Positions 21,366 through 33,300 of a DNA stretch of 64,000 nt are shown here, piece after piece. The notes below the pieces were generated by a model that ran no database searches, had not been told where the DNA came from, and was given only the letters and a program-made list of their open reading frames with translations. This DNA comes from Sabellastarte sp. h YS-2021. Its lineage: Eukaryota > Annelida > Polychaeta > Sabellida > Sabellidae. The stretch's first letter is position 1, and each line of letters begins with the position of its first letter. The position numbers were made by a program, and so were the translations under genes. The stretch lies in the NCBI GenBank assembly GCA_964017235.1, contig OZ024940.1, forward strand, positions 24,805,615 to 24,869,614, read 5' to 3'.

Positions 21366-24300
21366 CTGTCGGTATGGTAGTGGACTATTCTTTAGAAAAT
21401 CCTGCCAAAAAAAAAATAATAACAAATAAAGATAGAAAATACATTGGGAAAAAAAGCAAGCATTCGGTGACCGATTTGGACAGTGGCCACAAATCTTGGA
21501 TTTCTGTTCAGAGTACTTTTCTTCAGTGTTACTAACAAATTACATTTGAAATCTTTTTTTAGGAATGGCAAAAGTGTAGGAAGGGGGTGGGGGTGGGCGT
21601 TTAATAGGGAGGGGGCATTTATATGGACAAATACGGTAAACGGGGAAGCTTGAATCAAAAAGGCGAGACATAAGAAGCTTCCTAATAGGGGATGTTACTG
21701 ATGGACTGGTTCTTATACATTTATTTATTTGGGTTTTACGTCACTTTCAACACTGTACAGGTCATATTATGGGAGGGCAGAGGAAACCAGTACATACAGT
21801 TCGTCAAGGTTCCATACTGTAAACTACCGACCAACGGCAAACGGTAAGCAACTACCAACCTTCCCACTTGAGGTCAGGCCGGGAAGCAAACACCGATCTC
21901 AGAGATGGAAGGCGAGAGTGTTACCACTCTGTCATCGTGGCCCCTGATTCTTATACTTGGATGGAGAGTTATTATATTCTTTTGTCCGGTAACGCGTCAA
22001 AGTAGGTCGCATTGGTAAGGTAATTCAAAACTAAATAATTTATTCCCAAATTTGTTCCTCTATTTACAGTTATAATTCTTACAAAATATCTGTATTTAAT
22101 ACACTGCACTCCCACGAAATAATTTTCCTAATTTCGTGGTTTCTATGTCACAAACAAAGTTTGTTTTCACTTACAAAGAAAAGGTCCCAGATTTGCCAGA
22201 CAGAAGAACTGGAGTGTATAATGACTGAGTCAGAAAAAATGGGAAATATGGGATTTGTAGACTTTATAATCAAAACAGGAGACGTGAAGGAACTTAAATT
22301 TAGGACAGCTGCATCTGGGGCCATATTTTACAACAATACTTAGAGTAAGAAATCTAAACTTCGCCGGGAATCTAAAATTCGCCACCTCTAAAACCTTAGT
22401 TAATTTTATGAAGAAAATGATGTTTTTGTCCAGAAACTGGTATTTTTCAGTTCAAAAAGCCTTAATTTACCATACAGTCAACAAATCTCACCACAATTCA
22501 TTTATTTTATTAGTATTTTCACATGTGGCGAATTTCAGATATGTGGCGAATTGTAGATTTCTTACTCTAGATTGTTCCTAACTTGGATCCTAAGTTTTTC
22601 TCAAGCTTTTATTACCTTAGATCAAAAGGGTATTCATCAACATTCCTAACTCTAAGGTCACCTGAGACCTCGACATAGATTTCAAGTTATCTGCAGAGGT
22701 ACCTTAGATGATAAAGTGTTTTTAAAATATGTAATTATTGCAGGGAATCTTGTTTTATTGACATTAATCTGTGAATCAATATAAAAAAACCAGTATCTTC
22801 CCTGTAGAAAATGAGCTTTTTCACCATTTGTAACAAAGCAGATGATTCAGTAAAAAACAAAGGACACCTTATGTAAGAATTGTTGTGCAATAAGACTCTT
22901 CCCTAACTTAGATATACTGGTTTACAGTTACAGTACAAAGTATAGGGAGTTTTCCGAACTTAGAATCTACGTAATACTTAACAAAGTAGAGGTTGATGAA
23001 TACTAAATCTAAGTAATATTTTGGTAAGTAGAAAACCATTCCTAACTTGGATCTAAGGTGACCTTAGCAAAGTGTTGTTGAAGGTTATTATTATTATTAT
23101 TATGTATTTATACTCAGCGCAATATCTCCATATAATACAGGACTCAAAGCGCTATTTAACCAATCCGACTGAACAGGTACAGCCCCAACTCACAAGTAAC
23201 TGACATTCCCTTAACTGGAAGATAGAGGCTCAAGGATGACCATTTATCAACGTCCTTGAGGTTCTTTAACCTGCCACTGGGGATAGGACCCTAATGACAG
23301 AGGACCGCCATTTTAAGTGGTCTATGTATCTGCCTGTACCTGGGATAGAATTACGGCCCCAGGTATTTCTAAACAAGGAGTACGGATAGAGGTTTTCACT
23401 TAGGTATAATGGTTGTGTATAATGGTCATGTTCTTGAATTTAGTAGGTGATCGGGCCAATTTCGAACTGTACCCTGTATATTACTGGGAGCTGGTGGAGA
23501 TTTGGACTCAGTGCCTACCCTGTATTTATTTATTTATTTGGGGTTTTACGTCGCTTTCAACACTGTACAGGTCATATCACGACGGGTAGTTGGAAGGGGC
23601 AGAGGAAACCAGTACATAGAGTTCGCTAAGGTTCTGTACTGTAAACTGCCGACCAACGGCAAGCAACTACCAGCTTTCCCTACCCTGTAGTGCTGTGACA
23701 ATGTTTGTAGAAGTTCGCAATAGTTCGCTCGTTTACTGCCCCAATTTCGAGGTTCATTTCAAACGTCTGAAATTTGGACGTTTTGGACGTGCAAAAAACG
23801 TTTAGAAATCACCAAGATCAGACCACATCCCAATGGATCCTATTTTCACGAATGTACATATCGTGCATTTTAACGAAAATAAGGTGAAATTTATTTAAAA
23901 TATCCATGGATTTCCTATTTTTTAAGCAAATTTTTGGCAAAGTGACAAGATTTAAATGTTAGATTTCTGCGTTTTTACAGATTGTGAAAATGTTGTTTTC
24001 GATGATCAGACCGGATCAAAGTTCGCTGGCTTGTACAGATACCAAACATCGAACCTGACATTCTAAGCAATCTCACAACACTACTTCCCTGTAGGGTGAA
24101 TTACACCCCCCCCCCCCCCCCCTCCAAAAAAAAAATGAAAAGGTTAACTGGAAGTATCTCAAAAAATAAAAAATAAATATACAAACGAGTCACAATACTC
24201 ACATGTCCATATTGCAAGGCGATGTCCGATTCTTCTTTCGTTAATTTCTTATTCAGTACAACAAATACCTCCTGCTGGTTGCCATAGAAACAGATCGGCT

Positions 24301-27300
24301 GAGAAAGGAAAAAGATCAGGTTATCTTTTAAAAAAAATGTTAAAGGAGTCGCGCAATGATCGATATTCGAAAACAAACTTTCAGCAACCGATGATTTTAC
24401 TGATCTCACACCGTGGAGTCTGTTGGGGTGAAGACTGCATAAAGCGTTTTAAGGTCACCATGAAAACAGAAAACAATTCAACTTATCTATATGGTATCTG
24501 GCTATTTTAAGACCAAAATAATCATCTTGTGAAAACTTGAAAACACACAATATTTATATTAGTTTTTCAGAGCAAACATCATGCTTACTTATCTATGAGA
24601 CAAAAGCTTAAAGCTTAAATACTTATTCGGATGCTTAATTGTTGTATATCCATTGGACAATAATATACTTACAAGAGTAAAGTCTCGATACTTAAATACA
24701 TATCAGACGAACACTTAATACTTATATATCAGATGAAAAACTTAATACCGTAGAACCTCCAATATCCGAGCCTATCGCATGAACTTTCAATTAACCCACC
24801 CCAAACCTACTCTCCTAAATCCATTTATACCTGTCACTTTAGGCTTTCTATCCCCTGACTTATATATATCCAGTAGAACCTCTATTATCCGACCTTCTCT
24901 TTTCCAAATTTTCAATTATCCGACCTCAAACCCACTCTGCCAACTCCATTTAACCCTGTTATTTTAGCCCTTCTATTATCCAAACCAATTATCCCTCCCC
25001 CAAGAGGATCGGATAATAGAGGTTATACCGTACTCTTATACCCCTTTCTTATACCCCTTACAGTACGTCCCATGGTTAAAGGAACCGCCTTGCAGGTCAC
25101 CCCATATTGTCCGAGTTGTTCACACTACAGGCGGACGGCCACTGATTGGACACGCTTTTTTAACCATCGATAACAGTATGATGACAGTACTACAAAGGTT
25201 GGTCACCGAGAAGCAATCTCCAGTAACCTAAACCCGCCTCTGGTAGCTGTCGGACGAACATGTGGCACAAACGACCAATACCTCCACTAGTGAGTGGAAT
25301 CGCCTCAATTTTCGCGGTCAATTATTCGTCCAATTTTCTGACCGATGATTGACCCATAATCGACTTTTTTACTTCACTGTAAGAAAATATATCATGAAAC
25401 ACTTTCCGGGATGAAGTATTTGTCAATCCGGTAAGAGTAACGGTGTTTCCGACATTTAGAACCTACCAAAAGCACTCACTTCCAGTAAATATGGCGGTAG
25501 ACATAAACAAACCCAAATTCGTGACAAATCTCATTATTTATCAAAGGAAAGTTAAGGAAATTGCTTAAAATCTAAAAAAACACGTGGATATTGAGACACA
25601 TAAGGATGGGTAAGATTTAATCAATTTCTAGAAGTTGTCAGTGACCGAACGCGATTGTACCATAACGCCGACGATTAATCGAACGTTGGTCTAATCGTCC
25701 CTTCACTAACCTCCACCCACCTTATGCCGCCTTGTTACACCAAAGGACAAACGAGTCACAACCTTATGTACACCGTGGACCACACTTTTGGTTACCGCTG
25801 GAAGAAATTCCCACACGCACGCACAGAATCATCTGCGCATGGTCACGGTTTCGAAATCACAGGTGGGAATTTTAAACTTTTCAAAACTTCCGTGGGAAGG
25901 AATGTGACAGTGGGCCATTGACTCACAAGTTTGCAAACGGCTGCCAGGCAGTGATCCAAGGACAGGGACGTTTCACCAAACGTGGGTTACCGTGGGTGAT
26001 ACGCCTTTAGTCTGAAAAGGGTATTAACTCTGATATATTCATTCATTCATAATTTAATACTTACAGTAACAACTTAACATTTATGCCAAAACTGAAAACT
26101 TAATACTTAGTACTAAAAACTAAAACTTAATACTGTACTTAAATCTTAACTCTTACACTAAAAATGTAACAGTTATACGAAAAACTGAATACTTACATAT
26201 CGGTCTAGTACTTTCTGAGACTGTTTTCCTTTCTTCACCAAATCAAAGCCCATGTTGTACTTGCTCATGCGCTTGTCCTTTGATAACCTGTAGCCAAAAA
26301 AAAAGAAAAAAAATATTCACCAAAAATTAAAATATAAATGGATCGATTTAATTATGTAATCTAAAATTTTCGCAAGAATTGTTTAAAAATTTCTTAACAA
26401 TTGCCATTTATTAGAGCCCTCTTAATGATCCTTCACTGTGCACCATATTTTGTCCATATAGGGGAATATACGGTGTGGGATATATTTTATTTGTATAAAA
26501 TGGAGCCTCTGTACCGTGGATAATTAGTGTCAACTAGAAATAGGATGTCCACCCAAAGGGAAGCATGAGTTTTGCTCTAAAACTTGGACAAAATTGGCAA
26601 GAGTAGATTGCTGAGATACCCTGTGGGTGGAAAATTTCCACAAAATCACTCTATCTCGCAAAAATTTGAAAATTCAAAATGGCCGCCATTTTTGGGGAGA
26701 GAAATTTTTTTTTGAAAATTGCCAAAAGTACATTGCTTAGATACCCTTTGGGTGGAAAATTTCAACGAAATCACTCTATCTCGCACGGTTAAGGAGATAG
26801 AAGGAAATTTGTGTTTTTGCATTTTTGGGAAAAATTTGAAAATTCAAAATGGCCGCCATTTTTGGGGAGAGAAATTTTTTTATGAAAATTGCCAAGAGTA
26901 CATTTCTTAGATACCCTGTGGGTCGAAAATTTCGACGAAATCACTCTATCTCACACGGTTAAGGAGATAAAAAAAGTCAACTCAAAATAGCATAATAGCT
27001 ATATAGCACAGTAGCTATTACTCAGTTAGCTATAAAGTTATTATCACCAAAAGCAATCCCAAGCAAGCTACTGATCCAATAATCCTCCATCCCAAATTTT
27101 GTGAACATAGGTGAAATACTTTTCCTTTAAAATGCTTAAAATAAAAAAGCTACTAAAAGTAGCCAAGTAGCTATTACGCAGTCAATTATATAGCTATTAT
27201 CACTAAAAGCAATCCCAAGCAAGCTATTGAACTAACTATTGCCCATACCAAATTTGGTAAAGATATGTCAACTATTTTTCCTTAAAATGCCCGGAAACAA

Positions 27301-30300
27301 AAGAAGTACACAAACGTAACTAAGTAGCTATTACTCGGTTAGATATAGAGCTATCTTCACCAAAAGCAATCCCATGCAAGCTATTTTAACCCAATCCACA
27401 CCCGTACCAAATTTGGTAAACATAGGATAAATGCTTTACCGTAAAATAACTGGAAACCAAGCGTGAAGGACGGCGGACGCCGGAAAAAGCAAAAGTAATA
27501 TGTCCACCCCCCCCCCACCCACCCCAGTGGAGTGGACATAACACCTGCCTTTTGAAATATGCATTGCCCCCCCCCCCCCGGGTGTTTATACAGATAAATA
27601 CAGTAGACATGTTCAGTTTTGTAGCAGTTTTTTTCTTGGCCATTAAGTGCGATGTGAACAACACCAGCTTTGCCCTTTGACTTGTCGAAAAAGCAGTTTC
27701 TCGGGTATACTTCTTACTTGTGGAGTTCGTATCCTTGGTCTGTCTCTTCCCGTCTCAAGGACGCTGTGTTTTGCTTATGTAAGGTGCTGCCCTCTACCTC
27801 GTTATCGCTGCCTTCCTGGTTACGTTTTGCCAGATATGTGTAGAATTCATGCTGAAAAGATGGGTGAAAAAATGTTTCGCAGTTAGAGAAGAGATTACAT
27901 ATCGATCACGGACTATGTGGCTCTATAGCTGGAGTGTTGGACTTCAGAACTGAAGGTTTGGGGTTCCATCCTTAGATAGAAATACTCAAGCAGCTTTATG
28001 ACAAAGAAAATGGAGCACCTACTATATGGGCCAATGGATTCAGCCACTCAAACAATGACTTATACTGAGACACGGCTCGACAGATTTCATAGCTTGTAAT
28101 GACACTAAAACCAGTATTTAAAAAAAATATTATTTCCATTTATGATGTCTAATTTAAATATTCAGATCATTAAAAATTCATTCTTTGAAACATTCATTTT
28201 GTTTTAGAGATATTTTATAAGATTTTTAAGCTATCTAGTCTTTGTCTATCTTACAAACTGTTTCTGGTTCATCAACATGATAATTACGTAAAAGTTCAAA
28301 ACTGTCGTCACTTTCCCATTTGACAGCCATTTCTCAGCATTGTCACTTGTGGGAGTGGAACCCACACAGAGGGGACAGCCTGTGATTAGATGCCAAACTT
28401 GCTGACCCACTAGGCCACTGAGGACCTAACGTAGTAACATCGCCCTGGGGTGTGAACCCCAAGAATCATGTAACCTAGAAGCTTCTTTTAATATGTCTTA
28501 AGTGTACAAAAAAAAATGTATCTGTAATGCTTATATTTGGATAGAGTGTAAGGCTGGTGGTATTAACAAACGAGGAATAGGTTTGAGCCTTACATCTGGG
28601 TGGAGAGGCCATGCTACCACAATGTAACATTCTCCCTGACGAACCATTACTTTCCATAGGGGTGGCGAGTATTGAGCAATTAGTGTGACCCTCCCACATT
28701 CAAGCCATTACTTTCCATGGTGAGTATTGAGCAATTAAGTTAACCCAACTTTAAACCATTACTTCCCATATTGGGCCAGGACTGTTAAAACCTTATTTTT
28801 TAACAAAAAAAAAAGAGAAAGAAATCCTTACAGCATCAGTCTCTGTGTCATCATCCAGGGCTTCTACTGTGGTCGTGTCACAGCCGCGGTCGGCCCGAAT
28901 TTTCTCCACAAAGCGGGTACATCGAAGGTCTTCCTCTGTGGGCGTCAGATTGCCGTGCCAGATGAACAGCTTCTTGCCCGTATCCAGGAGAAAGGTAAAC
29001 GCCGGATCGAGTTCAGTTACACTGCAGGCAACCTGTTTAACGATAACGTGGGATTTGATTAGAAGAGGGAAACTTCCCAAATGATACAAAAAAAAATGTC
29101 ACCAATGAATGTGATAATTTTATCATCCACCACGAGCCATATATAACCTGTATAGCAGGATATACACTTTTTACTGCGCTTTGTTGTATAAAAATCCATG
29201 CAGGGATTCATGAGGGATGTTTTCCCTTTATTATCCACCATTTTGTATGATTTAGAGTAAGAAATCTAAAATTCGCCAGGAATCTAAAATTCGCCACCTG
29301 TAAAACCTTAGTTAATTTTATGAAGAAAATGATGTCTCAAAATTGGTATTTTTCAGTTCAAAAAGCCTTAATTTACTATACAGTCAACAAATCTCACCAC
29401 AATCCATTTATTTTATTAGCATTTTCACTTGTGTCAAATTTCGGATATGTGGCGAATTTTACATTTCTTACTCTACAAGTGAAATTCATCCATTTTTAAA
29501 GAGAGAATGCTTACAAAGCTTTCATATATAAACATGGGCACCAGTGAATACAAAAACTTCAGTCTTTAACTTGCGATATCTCAATCATTTCTGCATGGAC
29601 AACAAAAGTGAGCAGAAGGGGTGTAATGAGACCTTTCTGATGATATATAATACAATTTATTATCCACCACACGACGTATTTGTACTAAATACGGGGAAAT
29701 ACAGACCGGGATGTATTTTTTTTGTACACACCGGCGCCCCGGTACTATGGATAATGAGTGGGAATAACTTCCGGTTTTTCAACAATATCTCGGAAAGTAT
29801 GTAACTTACAAATATGTATAATATATCATTAGAAAGGTGTTCTGACAGCGCTTCTGCTCATGTGAATTACATAAAAATCCATGCAGAAATAATTAAGATA
29901 TTGCAAGTTAAAGATTGAAGTTTTTATATTCACTGTGGCTACTGGTCTTTGATAGTTTTTTCACATTCTCTCATTAAAGATTCATGTTATTTAACCCATA
30001 AATCATACAAAATGGTGGATAATAAAAGTAAAACACCCCTCATCAGACATATACAGAAAAATATATCACTCATGAAGATTAACAATATAATACTCGTGCT
30101 ACGCACTCGTATAATATTGTTATCTTCATTCGTGATATATTTTTTCTGTATATGTCATTCGGGAAGTTTTCCTATTATAATATTTGTAGCTTATATAGTT
30201 TCTGAGATATTGGTAAAAGACCAGACGTTATTGACACTTATTATCCGTGGTATGCAAAGAAAATATATCCTGCACCTTATGTCCCACTATGTGGGATAAA

Positions 30301-33300
30301 TACGGCTCGCGGTGGATAACAAAACCCTGATCCGATGAATATTTTTTCAGTTGTGCATGCAGATAGTATTTGCTGAAGAATCACAGAAAAAAAAATCTGG
30401 ATTCACAGATCACCAGATTATCTTTTAAAAGGGACCAAATTGTGTGAAAATATGACTGCAATCAGCTATAATATAGCTTTTGAGTTATGCATGTGGTTCA
30501 ACAAACAAGCAGACATGCGAATGGACAAAATTACAAAACATAGTATAAGTGACTGACCTCTTTTCCGACAATGTATTCATCATGTACGTTGGGTTTGTAG
30601 AGTTTCAGCAGCCTGGCTCCGTAAACTTCGTCCAGCACATTTTTCATCCAGTAGCCTTCCTCAAACCTTCCTCTCCAGTATCTGAGCCAAAAAAACAAAA
30701 CAAAATCAAATAGAAGATAAAAAGAACATCACATGAAAATAAAAGCATCTAATCTAGGACACAAAAAATTAATTTATTTTATTGATTTACTGGCGATTTA
30801 ACGTCGCTTGCTTTTTTTATTTATTTATTTGGGGTTTTACATCGCTTTCAACACTGTACAGGTCATATCACGACGGGTAGTTGGAAGGGTAGAGGAAACC
30901 AGTACATACAGTTCATCAGGGTTCTGTACTGTAAACTGCCGACCAACGGCAAGCAACTACCAGCTTTCCCACTTGAGGTCAGCTTTTTTTATTTATTTAT
31001 TTATTTGGGGTTTTAACGTCGCTTTCAACACATGATATAGGTCACATCACGACGGGTAGTTTTGTGGGCAGAGGAAACCAGTACATACAGTTGGTCAAGG
31101 CTCTGTACTGCCCCACGTGGGTAAGACATTGCACGTGCAAAGCAGTAGATAAGATACTTTAGATTAAATTAGAGTAAATATAAAATTAGGAATGGGTCGG
31201 TGTCAAAAAGGTGCACATAGGGAGGCCGCCAATGCAAAAACCATACCGATTTCGGCACTCCGTGTTTTAGTACACCCCAACCAAACATGAGGAGGTTTCT
31301 CTGAATGACGTCGCAATAAAAGTCCCCAAATGCACAAAATATGAGATAAGTGTGAATATTTTCTTTAGATGTTTTTTTATATATTTCTGATATTTTAAGT
31401 TTTCCTTCCATTTTACGTGTTGACATAAGCGAGATTAAGGTCATAAAGTGTCATTACCAAAACATGGGAGTTCTGCTCAACGTATCGCTACAAAGTCTGC
31501 AAATGCACGAAAATATGGGATAAAAGCTTATAATTTCTTCTGATTTGGAGCATATTTCTAATACTTTAGCCATTCCTTCCATTGTATGTGTTGACAAGCG
31601 AAGTGGCGGCTTTAAAATCCTGTCACGGTATTTCAGTAAAATGCTCTTGATACCGAGATACCGGGCCTATCAATGCATCCCTGTATAAAATTGACATTAG
31701 ATTCAATTGATCTACTCACACTATTGGGCAGAAGTACTGTCGGAATTGCCTGGATTCCAGGCCCTGGATTTCTCTGTGTAAAATGCCAGTTCCCAGAAGT
31801 TTGTTGTCTAAATGTGATGCCCAGAAAATCCCAGATTTGTAGCCAGACTGAAGAAAAAATATATTAGAAATACAGCACAATTCTTTTTTTTTAAATTTTT
31901 ATTTTCTCTTTGCATGCATGAAAATAAGACAAGATCGCGACACAAGTACATTTACACCATACAACACATAAACTACAATTAAGGAACACTACTGAATACA
32001 GTACTTCATGAATATTAACCCACAGTTGCTGTTTCTTCAGGAAAATTTTGCCGGAGAATTCTATTTTTTTTTTTCAAAAAAAAAAAAAAGACTATGCTTA
32101 AATTCCATCTTTGCTACAAATTCTTGTAGATTTCTTGTACTTGTTTTTGAAAATCTTTGAAACTTAATTTGGTTAGTGTTTTGAGATATGGGATATGTAT
32201 CTCGTTGCTGCCATATATAACAATATTTACAGGTATATGAACCTTGTCATTTGAAAGATAACCTAAAATGATACTGGTATTGACGATATTTCAATTGAAA
32301 CCAGTTGCTTGTAAAAGTAGTTCCATTAAATTTTGCCGGAAAATGTGAACCCTTTCTCAAGTAGCAAAAAGGTGTATGCTAGCTTCGCTGTGGTGACTGC
32401 AAAGTGAACACAGAGGATTATCTAAGTTTTGCCTTAAACCCGTAGGCTTGTGTACCAAGTATATTATTCAAGATTTTATACTGAAACCATCTTGGGGGGG
32501 GGGGGGGGGGGAGGGCACGGTGGCACAGTGGTAACACCCTTGCCCCCCATCTCTGAGGTCAGCGGTTCAAACCCCAGACCTTATGTGGGAAAGTTGGTAG
32601 TTGCTTACCGATGGTCTGCAGTTTACAGTACTGAACCTTGACCAACTGTATGTACTGGTTTCCTCTGCCCGCAAAACTACTCGTTATGATACGACCTGTA
32701 CAGTGTTGAAAGCGACGTAAAACCCCCATATAAATCAAATAAAGAAAGAAACCACCTTAAACTGTTATCCTGTATAGTACTTAGAACATATATTGTATGC
32801 TTTTCCCCACATATTTGCATTTATCTCGACTTAGTCTTGTAGTTTTTCTGCCCAGGAAGGGAAGGTGGAACTGACACAATTTTTAACCCTACAGAGAGCT
32901 ACACTTTTCACAAGTCTCATTCTCTTTTCATCTAAATAGTTCATACAAGAATTTTAACAGGAATTAGACCAATCAACTTTTTTGTTAATTTATGAACAAC
33001 CTTTTACAGTGACAAGTAGGGAAGGGAACATATATCAATATTTCAATATCGATTGATATGTCTTCCTAAATTTCAATATCGATACTAAAAGTATGAATTT
33101 CAGTATCGTTTCCAGCACCCACCAGGAAGAATTTTCAATATAGTGTTGAAGTCTGTCAGTTCCATTGCAGTTTGATCAGTAATATTTATGCATTAAAAGA
33201 CATATTGTGAGATTTTTTTATGAAATTTAATTGCTTTTATAGGCAGCTTGTATTAAATTCATGGTTAGTTTTGTACATCTGATATGCTAGCAAAACAAGT

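Noticed and set aside
28205-28310. Extra gelsolin exon (MAVKWESDDSF...)
   Set aside because: Its possible donor leaves phase 1, which does not fit exon 7, and its upstream side is SINE sequence.
28845-29084. Plus-strand open frame of 79 codons
   Set aside because: Antisense shadow of gelsolin exon 6.
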